This document shows positions 23,150 through 35,096 of a stretch of DNA of 41,390 bases, piece by piece. Numbering within the stretch: position 1 is the stretch's first letter; each line of letters begins with the position of its first letter. This stretch comes from Darksidea phi. Lineage: Eukaryota; Ascomycota; Dothideomycetes; Pleosporales; Lentitheciaceae. Under the pieces are notes generated by a model. That model searched no databases. It had not been told where the DNA came from and saw only the letters and a program-made list of their open reading frames with translations. The stretch spans positions 1-41,390 of the forward strand of contig JASJFT010000308.1 of the NCBI GenBank assembly GCA_030770425.1, read 5' to 3'. The translations under genes were made by a program, and so were the position numbers.

Positions 23150-25930
23150 TAAATAGTAGTTTAAGTAGAAGTTTAGGTAGTAGGTTTTATAACTTCTATA
23201 GAAGCTATATATTCGTCTTCTAGTAAGACTTTTAAAGAAGTATCTTCGTTACTTAACGTAGGTAGGTAATATTTATAAGCGAATTACTCTAGCTTAGAGC
23301 CTTAAAGAAGGGGATCTAAATCGTCTTATAACTAATAGAATAGATCCTCTTAAAATATAATATCCTTTATATAAATTACCTTACTACTATAAGCTTTACT
23401 TCTTACCTTTAGTATCTAGATTTTATAGATATTCGATAAATCGTAGCTAACTAGATATCCTACTAACGCTTATAGGTTAAGCTTATTACCTCTAGGTATC
23501 TATTTATATAGTATATAGACTCTATAGCTATAAATATATAGGTAAGCTAGTAATAGCTTTTTCTAATATATAATTTTAAATAGTATTTTCTAGTTTAGTA
23601 CTTATATAGGTATTTAGTTAAGTAGATAGACTATTATTCTATAGATTTTAGGGTTAAGAGTTAGTAGGAGATTTACTATAATTCTTATCGAGTAGCTTCT
23701 CTTAATTAAGCTTCTATCTAAGCGTTCGACTAAGTCGTTCTATTTAATAGTATATAGCGCTCGTATCTATAGTTTAATTCCTTCCTATAGGTAATAGACT
23801 TAAGCTAAATCGTCTAATAGACTATAGCCTCGTTTGTTATTAGCTATTAGAAAGATAATAGTTATATTAAATTCTCGTTTAATAGCTCTATCTAGCTATC
23901 TAAGCGTTACCTAAAGAGTAGACTTATTATACTTAGCTATTATATAGATTATATATAGTTTTAAGAATAGATCGAACGCGTAGAATATATATTAATAACT
24001 ATTATAGACTAGGGTATTAAGCTTAATTAGATCGATAGCTATAGTTTTAAACGGTCGGCTAGTATCTAGTTTATAGCTAAATCGACGAGAGATAATCTAA
24101 TAGGCTTTATTCTATAGGTACTCTTTATAGTAAATTATTTTAGGAGCTATTATACTATTATCTATATAGAGGCCTAAAACGTTACTAGCTAACTAATTAA
24201 TTATATTACTATTTAAATAACCTATAAGTAGATAAAGTTATAGCTTACTTAGTAATCTAGATTAAAGCGGTAGAGCTAAGATCTATAGCCGGCGCTAATT
24301 AGTAGCGAATACTACGTACTAAGTAGGTTATAGGGGTTTAGTACGATAGACTATAAGCTAGTATCTACCGACCCTAGTAAGCTTCGTAATATTTTAAAGT
24401 TAAGTCCCTAATTAATATAGAACGTTCCTTCCTAAGTTAAAATAGACGTTTAATAAGGATAGCCGTAATAATAATACTAGGCTAGTAAAGAAGCTAGAGA
24501 TTAGGGCGACTTATTTAAGTATTATCTTTTTTAGACTCTAAGGTATTAATAGGAATATCTATACGTTTTCCTAGGTCTAAATAGCTATCTCTAAGCCTCT
24601 AGTTAGAACGACGTTATCGGGCGAAGCTAGGGCTTCCTATTAGAACTTAATAGGGTTATTATAAATATAGATATCTATAGCTAGGTCTAACGTCTAGGAA
24701 TAAAGAAGTAGATAGATATTATTAGCTATTAAGACGTTATATACTACTAAAAATATAGTATAAGCTTCGTATTTATATTATAGTAAATCGTCGCCTATAT
24801 TAATTTCTATTATATTAGCTATATTATTATCCTAGCTAGTCTACTTTTACTATTTATAGCGTTTATTCCTCTCGTATATTTTAATTAAGATACCCTTCTT
24901 ATCTTTAACTTTAAAATTAGCTATTTTCTTAACCTTTTTAGGGTCTTCCGTAAATCCTCCCTTATATAGTAAGATATTAATATACTAGTATTATCCCTAG
25001 TAGTATAGATCTCCGTATAGGTACGGCTTTAACGGCTTTAATAACTTATTATTTTATTATCTCTTCTTATTATATAGAGACTATTCTTAATTTAGTATAG
25101 CTATAAATATATTATTACTAATATTCGGCTTTATAACCTACGTTGTTCGGTAATAACGTAGGTAGCTAGCTAGTAGATTAGGTAGTATAGGATTAATTAA
25201 GCTATTTAAACTAGCTTCTATATTAAATACTATAATAAATATAGTAGCTACGTAGCCTAAATCGATTTATTTAATAGCTTATATTAGATCCTTATATAGC
25301 CGATATTCTAATACTTCTAGTAGGTTAAGCTACGTAGCTCGATTATAGACTATTAGGAAGATTATACCCTATTCTTCGAGATTCTCTCTACGCGCGTATA
25401 GTATTTTAGCTAAGTTATACGTCTTTTAAACCTTATATTCTTAATTAGCTAATAATAGAGCGAATAGCTATTTTAAAGCCTTAAGCTAATTATATAGTAA
25501 TTTCTAATCCTTAATTTAATAGATAAGATCTTTAGCTAGTATATTAGTTATATAAGCCTCGATTTAATCGAGCTTATCTTTAGTTCTATAGTATTCCTTT
25601 AGCTCTATATAGTAGAGACTTAGGTTCTTAGTATACTAAGGGGTTACTATTAAGCTAGGTTTAGTTACTAATAACCTATCCTTATTAATAAGTAGTATAG
25701 GATCGATAGGGCGTTCGGGCTTATTTAGCTATATAGAAGCTTTAGCTTCGGGATTAATATACTCCTATATATTAGCTACCTTAGCTAGCCTTTATATAGT
25801 ATAGATCTATAGGTTCTAATTATATAGACCTTAGAGAATAGTAGCTAAACTAGCTTTAGATATAGTAGGTAATAAGGTTATTATTTCGTAGTATAGAGAA
25901 AGATAAAATAGGTCGTATAATATAGGTAGA
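23150..25930 (-). pseudogene. Copia 1 gag, protease and integrase part
   Basis: This is the 5' half of the Copia polyprotein, read right to left. A knuckle-like stretch lies at about 24990-25030 (YLYGDLYY, with Tyr at the expected Cys/His sites), followed by a Lys-rich segment (DPKKVKKIANFKVKDKKG). Integrase is clear at about 23690-24080: RPFKTIAIDLIKLNT, YIFYAFDLFLKLYIIYIIAKY, LDRAIKREFNITIIFLIANN and NDLVERLDRSLI match the Copia integrase core around its catalytic Asp, Asp and Glu, with a DN now NN. The frame resumes left of Gypsy A in RT at 13600-15788. It is broken by many RIP stops. Confidence 0.8.
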
Positions 25931-25933
25931 TTA

Positions 25934-25948
25934 GACCGGGCTTATAAC
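25934..25948 (-). other. Copia 1 primer-binding site (half initiator tRNA-Met type)
   Basis: Directly inside the right LTR the minus strand reads GTTATAAGCCCGGTC. With one TG>TA reversed it is GTTATGAGCCC, complementary to the CAT anticodon arm of eukaryotic initiator tRNA-Met (GGGCTCATAAC). Drosophila copia uses the same half-tRNA priming with a GTTATGGGCCC-type site. The position next to the LTR supports the call and the minus orientation. Confidence 0.75.
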
Positions 25949-26198
25949 TATAAGTAGGTAGAGGTATAGAATAAATATATTAAGTAGTCTAACTATCTAG
26001 CTAGGGCGCGAGTAGAGGGTCTTATATACGAGTTATACTAGATCTAGTAACTAAATTAATTACTATAAATTAGTATATAGTTACTATAACTTTAGTATTA
26101 TATAGCTACTATAAGTTTAGTATAGAGTTATAGTAAATTAGTATAAATTATTATATAAATAGAGTAGTTATATAATATATAGCGCTCGGCTACTTATA
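25949..26198 (-). repeat. Copia 1 5' LTR (250 bp)
   Basis: It is gap-free against 13227-13476. It begins TATAAGTAGG and ends CTACTTATA, and is followed by the target copy ATATT at 26199-26203. Confidence 0.9.
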
Positions 26199-26203
26199 AT
26201 ATT

Positions 26204-26817
26204 CTATAAGATATATTCGAATTATAACTAAGTTTATATATTTTTAAGCTAGCTATTCCTTTATATCTTATAATATAAGGATTCTAGATATTTACTTTAT
26301 ACTATAGATATCTTTAATATATTAGGGCTTATATTACTACTAAAAGGCTTTACCTCTAGGACGGCTTTATAAGTTATAAAATAGTTAAAGAAGAAGTTAA
26401 AGCTATTATTCTAGTACTATTTAATATTCTAGAACTTAAAGTAGTTATTAAACTTTATTAGAACGGGGTCCTCTATAAGATTCTTAAGCTTCGTTTATAA
26501 CTAAAGCTATATAATAACTTCGCTATTATTAATAGCTTAGACTATTAGATTATAATATATATTATTCTTAATAAGTATTATAACCTATATAGTATACTTA
26601 AGGGTATTAATAGTAGTAAAGTTAATTTAGAAGAGACTATTAATATCTCTAATCTAATAGTCTATAGCTTAGGTCGTCGAGGTTTTCTTTAATAAGTCTA
26701 GTATAGGGAAGTCCTTAATCTTAATTAGATTAGATAACCTCTAACGAGTATTATCTACTAGAGGTAGGCTAGTTATAGTCTAAGGGGTTACTATAGCTAG
26801 TCCGAAGGCTACTTAGA
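26204..26817 (-). pseudogene. G-II gag region, middle part
   Basis: It continues G-II to the right of Copia 1. 26204-26609 is collinear with C1 (about 1266-1680). From 26610 there is no C1 counterpart, because C1 is interrupted there. It should encode Gag on the minus strand by position, but no motif is readable. It ends in the target site TTAGA (26813-26817) of Gypsy B. Confidence 0.5.
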
Positions 26818-27252
26818 TGTTATAACCCTACGCGAATTACAGGATACGGGGCATCCCGAGAAGGTTGGAAGCCAAGACAAGGGCTTAGTTAGTAATCCAA
26901 CATTACGTAACAATAATCTGGTTGATCTGTATCTTAGCGAACAGAGCAAATAGAGTATGACCAACAATAATCTGGTTGATCTATGTCTTAGCGAACAGAG
27001 CAAGCAGAGCAAGGCAAAGTAGGATAGATATAAGAAGATAGAGGATCTCTTAGGTTTTCTATCTTGATTCTTTGTAGTTAATCTTCAGTTCTTCACCTAA
27101 TACTTACGAATAAGATTGGATCTTTTCCTAAGTAGTTATTCTAGTAATAGAATTCGTTAACTTGATCTTGACCTATTAGAAACCAACGGTACGATAAACG
27201 TTCTATCGGCCCTAACCCGGATCCCGTATAAAGGTACGTACAACGTATAACA
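26818..27252 (+). repeat. Gypsy B 5' LTR (435 bp)
   Basis: It begins TGTTATAACCC and ends CAACGTATAACA. It carries the same pair of 54-bp direct repeats (from about 26912). Short minus-strand open frames here arise from those repeats and are not genes. Confidence 0.95.
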
Positions 27253-27408
27253 TATTAACTACCCTAAACTAAGGTCACGTCGATATAGTAACTCTATCTA
27301 GCTTACGCAATACCTCTAGGGAAAGCGTAACTAGGGCTCTAGTAACGAACCCAGCGGCCCTAATCTAGTAATAAGTAGCTTAGATAGTTGAGTTACAGTA
27401 GGCTATAA

Positions 27409-29649
27409 TATCGCTACAAGGATCGCTATAACAGGCACGGACGGGACTTAGGACGAAGTCAAAGATCCCGATGCCAGAAAAATACGATGGCGGAAAGGAA
27501 GGCTTAAGGCCGTTCCTTATATAATTGGACCTGTACTACCGGTTTAACTCTACTACGTTTACCAGCGACTAGGATAAGATCCTTACCGCGGGTATGTATA
27601 TAACAGGTAAAGCAGCTATATAGATATAGCCCCTAATCGACGATTATATAGCCAACGAAGACTCCTTATCGAAGCGACGCGACGAAACGAAGGTAGTATT
27701 TAAAGATTAGGATTCGTTCAAGGAATAAATACGTATAGTCTTCGGAGATATTAATAAGGTCTAGTAGGCCGAACGCCAGATCCAAAGGCTAAGGTAGACT
27801 AAGTCAGTAAGTACGTACACTACCGAATTTAAACAGCTATAGTATAAGATCGACTGGGACGATGTACCTCTCATAGTCGTATACTATAACGGACTCAAGG
27901 AGCTAATTAAGGACGAGTTGGCCCGACTTAAAAAATCAGACGACCTAGCGGAACTAATTAAGACGACGATCCGTATCGACAATCGACTATACGAACGAGC
28001 ACTCGAGAAACGAGATACTATAGGACCAGTAAGAGTCTATAGAAAAGAGTAAGTAGCTCGAAAGCGCGGATTCTATAAGGGTTATAACGAAATAGACGTT
28101 AGTATAGTCTAGGAAAAGAAATACCTAAGGAATAAGAAACGCGAATAAGACAGGAAGCCATAGAAAGTCCTAGTAGATAAGATAAGACGACGTCGAGACG
28201 AAAAGGCGTATCTACGCTACGGTATACAGGGACACTTCACTAGGGAATACGGCGAGGAAAAGAAAAGTATAGGGAGCTAGGATAGCGCCAAGCGTATAAA
28301 CATGATCAGGTATAGTAAAGAAAAAGAAACCAAGCCTAACTCGATACCCGAGACATGGTACGACGCCAGCGGGTAGGACGAGGTCGAAGAAATTACTCGA
28401 TAACAAGATAACCTAGAGCTCGAGATAGGAGAACTAAAACTCGACGGGCCAGATAAGGTCAGCGTAGAAGACGTTTTCAGACGGTTAGTATATAATAAGT
28501 ATTAGAAATATAGGACTAGCTAGTATATCGCTGAACATTATACCGACGTAAAAAAGCCAATATACGTTATAGGAGATCGAGGCTGGTAGGCGATAGGCTA
28601 GGTCCTAAGACTCTAAGGACTAGAAGGTTATAAGGTAACCTAGGACTACAACAATATAGGCTACGACGCGCTACTATAGACAAACTATACAGGAAATTAC
28701 AAGTACTACGCCCGATAGAAGGAGGAAACTATAATACTTCTAGGAAGTAGCTTGTATATGTACCTTCGAAATATAGAATACCTAATAGTAGGATGCTATA
28801 TCTACAACTACAACAACTAGGCCCAGGCTTATAAGGAGTAAGGATAGCTAGGATGGGTTGATTACTACGATGACGAATGCGATAAGCATTTCCCGATAAA
28901 ACACACTATAGGACGATAGCCACGCGGACTAACCTAGGTAGATACTAAAGGATATAAACGAGACATTAACTATAGGATTATATACTAAGAACCTAATCAC
29001 GAGGCCGTATATTAGACGTACTACGATCGATTATATATCCTATACCTAGCGTAACAAGAGCTTGCGGCTAGAAGGGAAGAAGATGTCTTCTATCAAAATC
29101 TTAAAAGGAAGGAATACCTTATCGAACGATACGAATTATACGGATATCCAATGTAGAACCAAGATAGTTCAAAGAACCTAGAGATTAGTAGATAGCTGAG
29201 GGCCCTAGGTATATAGCAGGGATATTACGACGCCTAGAACGATAAAAATAAGGTAGAACCTATTAATTAGGATACACCATTACCGAAAGGGGAACCATCG
29301 GAAGAACCGAATTAGGAAATACCCCGTAGGATCGGAAGAGTACCGGATCTAAAAATAGAATAGGTAGACGAGTCGCCCACTCGACAAAACGAGACTAGAG
29401 AACTAGAAAAGGACCCCGAAGATTAGGACCTCTATAATAATAAGCTAAAAAACTAGATTATTATTAGCTACGTAAGAGTCGCGCTAATAAAAGTACCTAA
29501 AAGACGACTCTCCGAATTATATAAAGAAATATCCAATAACCGGCTAGGTTAGAGGTAGACGTACGAATTTACAGACGGAAAGTCCGAGCTATTATAGATA
29601 GTAGAGTAGAGTTTACGCTCCTATCGTTAAAATTAGTAGAGGAACAAGG
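27409..29649 (+). pseudogene. Gypsy B gag with CCHC knuckle and Cys/His-rich extension
   Basis: Counterpart of the A gag. B keeps some residues A has lost, for example Gly in KYDGGKEGL (about 27480) where A has a stop, and Trp in KIDWDD (about 27850). The knuckle near 28207-28250 reads AYLRYGIQGHFTREY, with its Cys again Tyr. The extension towards protease is more damaged than in A: several Trp, Cys and His sites kept by A (17760-17990) are stop or Tyr here. Comparing A and B therefore helps to infer the ancestor. Confidence 0.8.
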
Positions 29650-32600
29650 GATTCCTTACTAAGTTAAAGAAAAACCTATACGAGTAGACCTCGGAGATAG
29701 ATTACCTATAGAATATAGAGGAGGTATGATTCGCCTCGAAACGAAAAAAGTAACCTTAAAGGTAGGAAATATCAGAGACCATCGCAGATTTGATATTATA
29801 GAAATTAGAGATACCGATATAATTATTAGTTACGATTAGCTAGTAATATATAATCTACGGATAGATTAGAAGCTACGTAAAGTACTAGGCTATAAGCGGG
29901 TAGCTCGAGTCGTAGGAATTAGGAGACCGGGTAGGTCTAGCTACGAGATCTAGTATATACCCCGGAAAGGGAGGATAGGCTTAATTTTACCTTATAAGAT
30001 CGCGAGGATCTATAAGAAGAACCCGTAGAGAGTCGGCGTTATTATAGTACGAAGGGTCGCGACCGCGTAGGAAGGACTACGGCCAATAATACCTCGAGAC
30101 TACGAGGAGTTCCGAGAGCTGTTCGAAGAATATCCGGAAACCGATTTACTAGAGTACTAGGAATAGGATTATAAGATATACCTAGAATAGGGCGCGAAGC
30201 TCGAGCCTAGACCTATGTACTCGTTGATAGTAGATCAATAGAAAGAATTAAAAGAGTACTTAACGAAGAACCTAGAGAGAGGATATATTAGAGAAAGTCA
30301 AAGCTCTATAGCATTACTAGTTCTATTTATCCTAAAGAAGAACGGAAAGTTACAACTTTATATAGACTATAGACGTTTAAACAACATTACGAAGAAAAAC
30401 CGATACCTACTACTACTAATCGGAGAACTCATAGACCGGCTCTAAGGAGTTAAGTAGATTACGAAATTCGACATCCGGGAAGGATTCTACAGGATTCGAA
30501 TAGCGAAAGGGCACGAAAAGTATACGGTATTTAAGACCCGATACGGACTCTACGAGTACAGAGTTATACTATTTAGACTAACGAATATACTAGTAACGTT
30601 TTAGTTAGTTATTAATAGAACGTTAAACGAATACTTAGACGTATTCTATACGGTATATCTAGACGATATTCTTATATATAGCAAAGGAACGCTGGAAGAA
30701 CATAAAGAGTATATAAAGAAAGTACTACGAAAGCTATAGTAAAATAGGTTGCTACTTTACCCAGATAAATACGAATTCTACAGGACGGAAACCGAATATC
30801 TAGGTTTTATTATTTCGCGAGAAGAAGTATCTATGGACCCTAAGAAAGTATAGACTATAAGGGAATAGCCAACCCTAATATCGGTCAAGGACGTATAATT
30901 CTTTTTAGGATTCGCCAACTTCTATCGGAAGTTTATTAGGGATTACTTAAAGACTACATCTCCACTTACGGAGGTAACTAAGAAGGAAAAGGGATTTTAG
31001 TAGAACTAGGAATAATAGGAAGCTTTCGATAAGCTTAAGAACCTATTTACATCGGTACCTATATTATAGATATACGACCCGATAAAACCTCTTAGAGTAG
31101 AGACGGATATATTAGATTACGTACTAGGGGCGATACTTACCTAGTAAGGGGAAGACAGAAAATAGAGACTAGTATTCTACTACTTACGTAAGTTCAGCAA
31201 GGAAGAAGTAAACTACGACGTTTATAATAGGGAACTTAGCGCTGTCGTATTAGTATTTAAATAATAGAGACTACAGCTTATAGGAGCCAAGTATAAGATT
31301 AAAGTTATTACGGACTACTAGAACCTTACAAGTTTCACGACTACAAAGAAACTCAATCGACGATAATTCCGATAGTCGGAATTACTAGTAGATTACGACT
31401 TTAAGATAAGTTACCGGCCGGGAATACTAAACAGAGCGGCGGACGCTCTTAGTAGAAGATCGGACCTTCGAGGTACCGATGAACCCGTCGTATACGAACC
31501 AGTTCTACGAAAGGAACCCGACGGAACCCTCATCTACAACCATACGAGGCTAGCCAAAATTACGGTAATAGTAGATATTAAGAAAAAATGGAGAAATAAG
31601 GCCCGAGAAACTATTAGGAATACTAACGGAACACTAGAGGGAGACAATATATACTTCGATAAGGAAGAATACTCCGCTCTAATAAACGACTCGGAGATAA
31701 GGCCTTACATTCCACCGAGTCTTAGAGGAGACTTAATACGGGAAATCTACGAGAGCAAAATACTAGGATACCTAGGAATCGATAAAACGGTCAGATATAT
31801 AGATAGAGAATACCTACTTACTAATATAAGAGAGGAAGTTCGGAAAGCGATAGGCGACTATTTAGAATATTCTAAGAATAAACCTAAGAGACATAAGCCC
31901 TATAGATTACTCTAACCGCTAGTACTACCTATACGACTATAGACTTACGTTATAATAGACTTTATAGTAAAGTTACTACTATTATTAAAACCGGGATTAG
32001 GAAGATTATACGATATAATTATAGTAATCGTAGACCGATTAACTAAGGTAGTATACTTTATCCCGACGAACGAAGTAATTACGGTAGAAAATATAGCTTA
32101 TAAGGTTAAAAGAACACTTATCGCTAATTACGGATTACCGGAACAGATCCTTACGGATAGGGACAAACTATTTACTTTAAGGTTTTAGAGTATACTACTC
32201 GTAAAACTAGGAATTAAAAGAAAGCTATCGACTAGCTTCTATCCGCAGACAGACGGTTAGACGGAACGAACGAACCAAACTCTAGAGGAGTATCTGAGGT
32301 TTTATATCAACAAGTTATAGGACAACTAGGTTAAATTACTACTAATAGTACAATTGGTATATAATAGTAAGAGATCTACGACGACTAGATACTTACCGTA
32401 CTACGCAAATTACGGATATAAGCCGACGACTTATAGAGATCCGAAGGATATCGAGAGTATATCTACTAGGGTAGAAGAAAAAGCCTATTTAATACAAGAA
32501 CTATACAAAGAACTCAGCGCGCGGATAGTACGCAGAAACCTTATAATAGCCAAAATAGCAAATAAAAGAAGGCTCGAGGGACCGACCCTTAAGAGGGGGG

Positions 32601-33121
32601 ACAAAGTTTTCCTTTTACGACGAAACCTAAAAACTAAACGACCATACGACAAACTAGATAATTTACGAATCGGACTATTCGAAATTAAAGAAAAGATAGG
32701 ACTAGTTAACTACAGGCTAAAGCTAGCCAAAGGTATAAAAATACACCCGGTATTCCACGTATCATTACTAGAACCAGTACCGGAAGACGCCGAAGTAGCC
32801 ACCGACGTCGAACTCGAAGACGAGGAGTACGAGGTCGAGGAAATTCAAGGACTACAGAAGTTCGGACGTCAGTGGAAATATTTGGTTAAATGGGTAGGAT
32901 GGCCTACTAGCCAAAATACATAGGAACTAGTCAAGAACCTACAGGGCTACCAGGACCTAGTTGAGCAGTATTACTAGAAGTACCTAGAGGTAGAGGCTCC
33001 CAACCATCTAGAAAAGCGGAGAAATTAGTGGACTCGTATAGCAAGGCTTACTATAGTAACACGGGCAAGCTAGAAGAAGTAGACCGAGCGGCTTCCGCCT
33101 GTTCCGACTTTTCCAACTTAG
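29539..33121 (+). pseudogene. Gypsy B pol: protease, RT, RNase H, integrase, chromodomain
   Basis: Same single frame and domains as A. The protease site is DSRV as in A. The RT box [11 protein letters not shown] is intact near 30653. Integrase keeps YGLPEQILTDRDKLF near 32130-32175. The stretch 32354-32923 is open for 189 codons (first codon TTG, so not a real start) and holds the integrase tail HPVFHVSLLEPVPE and most of the chromodomain (FGRQWKYLVKWVGWPTSQNT, intact aromatic residues). A RIP-type TAG at 32924 (CA-TAG-GA, expected Trp) then interrupts the domain. This is the best preserved coding stretch in the window. Confidence 0.9.
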
Positions 33122-33491
33122 AGATCGAAGCCAGCTTACGATTAAGAAGCTTACGTTAACGGGTATTGTACTGAGCCAGTTGCGCGCGGATACGCCGTTT
33201 ACGGGCTCGAGCGGCCAACTCTTTATCCTTAGCGGACTCTAGTTCGGACAGGAGTCGAGAACGCTCTTCCTCAGCGCGAGCAAGAGACTTATCAGTTACT
33301 ACTAGACTATAAGAAATATTCCGAGAGAGATATCTACTATAACGAGCCGAGGACGGTAACGTCTTACATTCGCGGCTAGCGAATTAATAGTTCAGACACG
33401 ATCGAGCCGGCGGTATTATACGACTAGAGCGAAGGACGTAGCGGGCGAGACAAAGACGACGAGCTGTAGAAGTCTCAGGACCTTTGGGTAT
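32931..33491 (-). pseudogene. Antisense Zn2Cys6-like protein with coiled coil, Gypsy B copy
   Basis: Counterpart of the A frame. The start codon is now ATA (33491), one CA>TA change away from ATG. Cys 32 and 42 are kept; 35, 51, 54 and also 61 are Tyr, all by RIP-type changes. The codon that is a stop in A (residue 108) is CAG here, and LAQY reads through. The final TGA (32931-32933) is shared. Independent damage at different codons in A and B shows both descend from one longer frame. Confidence 0.6.
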
Positions 33492-33722
33492 TATTAGGAC
33501 CTAGGAAGAAAATAAAGAATAGGGCTTGGACACCCGTAGAGGGGGACGTCACCTACTCTTATACCCAGGTAAGGGGCGGAACAACTAGGGTACCGGGCTA
33601 AGAAAAGAATTACTGGTACGTATACGCGGGTTACGGCGCAGTATAGAAAGAATTACCGGAACAATTAGGCCACTACCAAATAGGGTCACGAGAAAGGGAA
33701 CGCGACTTCGAGGACGAAGCTT

Positions 33723-33738
33723 CGGAGGGGGGAGCGAG
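33723..33738 (+). other. Gypsy B polypurine tract
   Basis: CGGAGGGGGGAGCGAG lies directly before the 3' LTR, identical to A. Confidence 0.8.
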
Positions 33739-34173
33739 TATTACAACCCTACGCGAATTACAGGATACGGGGCATCCCGAGAAGGTTAGAAGCTAAGATA
33801 AGGGCTTAGTTAGTAATCCAATATTACGTAACAATAATCTAGTTGATCTATATCTTAGCGAATAGAGCAAATAGAGCATGACCAACAATAATCTGGTTGA
33901 TCTGTATCTTAGCGAACAGAGCAAGTAGAGTAAGGTAAAGCGGGATAGATATAAGAAGATAGAGGATCTCTTAGGTTTTCTATCTTAATTCTTTATAGTT
34001 AATCTTCAGTTCTTTACCTGACACTTACGAACAAGATTGGATCTTTTCCTAAGTAGTTATTCTAGTAATAGAATTCGTTGACTTGATCTTGACCTATCAG
34101 AAACCAACGGTACGACAAACGTTCTATCGGCCCTAACCCGGATCCCGTATAAAGGTACGTACAACGCATAACA
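33739..34173 (+). repeat. Gypsy B 3' LTR (435 bp)
   Basis: It begins TATTACAACCC and ends ACAACGCATAACA. It is followed by the target copy TTAGA at 34174-34178. Confidence 0.95.
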
Positions 34174-34178
34174 TTAGA

Positions 34179-34910
34179 CTATAGTAAGGTCTACTTATAT
34201 AGTCTCGATCTAGTTAACTAGTATACTCTAGTATTAAAAATCGAGTAGTATTTATACTATCTCGATTAAGAGTACTTTACCTAAGGTCGGAGTATAGATA
34301 GATATAGTACGGGCTATACCTAGGTAATTACTACCTATTAGGGTATTATTAGCTCCTAATATAGGTAGTATAGTAGGAGCTAAAAGTTAGTATAGTTAGG
34401 ACCTACTTTTATAAGTCGTATTTTTATAGCTAGATATTCTATTATTTCTTCGCGTAGGTTAGTAGTCTTTATTAGTTATAACTATTATTAGAATCCTACT
34501 AAAAGATAGTAGTTTATTAAATACCTCTAAGATATTTCTATTATTATACTATATATAGGTCGTAGGGGTTTTAGAGATACGTTAACCCTCCTAAATATTT
34601 TTAGGGTTAAATAGGTCCCCTAGCTAATAGTTATTCTTATTATCTAATTCTAGTTCTTAAACTCGTTATTTACTAAACTTAGGGTACTACTAGTATACTT
34701 CGTCGACTAGCTACGCGTCGGGGTTATTTCGTCTACTAGATAGATAGATACTAAAGTAGGTACTCTTCTTTAAATAGGTAGTATAAGGAGGTATACTAAT
34801 AGCTCTAAATAGATATTATATAGTATAATTAATAAGAACTTTTAAAGTATCGACTTTTAGTATTAACGCCGTACTACTAGTCCTTAAAAAGGAGTAGAAA
34901 GGATTTAAAT
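34179..34910 (-). pseudogene. G-II gag 5' region and leader
   Basis: This is the last piece of G-II before its 5' LTR. It would hold the start of gag and the leader on the minus strand. No motif is readable. The bases next to the LTR read ATTTAAATCCTTTC on the minus strand and should contain the primer site, but I cannot match them to a tRNA. Confidence 0.5.
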
Positions 34911-35096
34911 TATAAGGTACGTATAAGTAGGTAGATATAGAAATACTAAGATAGTAAAAGGGTTATATTTAGATAGAAATAAGACGAATCCTTAAGGAGA
35001 TATAATAGTAGGACGTAGGACTATATAGGGTCCGGTATATAACCGTAACTAGGCCGATAATAATCTAGAAGTCCTCTAGTAGAAGTAGGTATAATA
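34911..35096 (-). repeat. G-II 5' LTR (186 bp)
   Basis: It is gap-free against 6173-6358 with scattered transitions. It begins TATAAGGTACG and ends ATAATA, followed by CTTAA against CTTAG on the other side. Confidence 0.85.

Larger units (their letters stand above)
13227..26198 (-). mobile_element. Ty1/Copia element 1, complete, split by Gypsy A
   Basis: The LTRs are 250 bp each, the target duplication is ATATT (13222-13226 and 26199-26203), and the length without Gypsy A and its duplication is about 5.6 kb. C1 provides the unoccupied site: joining the G-II flanks with one ATATT gives a sequence collinear with C1 at about 1250-1285. Orientation is minus: polypurine tract by the left LTR, primer site by the right LTR, integrase to the right and RT to the left. 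Integrase before RT is the diagnostic Copia order. Gypsy A lies at 15789-23144, between the integrase and RT segments. Confidence 0.92.
26818..34173 (+). mobile_element. Ty3/Gypsy chromovirus B (G-I family), complete
   Basis: It has 435-bp LTRs (26818-27252 and 33739-34173), a duplication TTAGA (26813-26817 and 34174-34178) and a length of 7356 bp, the same as A. Every A coordinate maps to B by adding 11029, so there is no net indel. Differences seen are C/T and G/A changes, as expected when two nearly identical copies are mutated independently by RIP. It is inserted in the gag side of G-II. Confidence 0.96.
6173..35096 (-). mobile_element. Ty3/Gypsy chromovirus G-II, complete but split by nested elements
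   Basis: The element is bounded by 186-bp LTRs (6173-6358 and 34911-35096). A purine tract on the minus strand abuts the left LTR, so transcription ran right to left. Flanking 5-mers are CTTAG (6168-6172) and CTTAA (35097-35101), one transition apart. Without the Copia insertion (13227-26198), Gypsy B (26818-34173) and one copy of each of their target duplications, the element is about 8.6 kb, long for a Gypsy element. The extra length is 2.2 kb between pol and the 3' LTR. Order on the minus strand: LTR, gag, protease, RT, RNase H, integrase, chromodomain, long 3' region, LTR. Confidence 0.85.
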
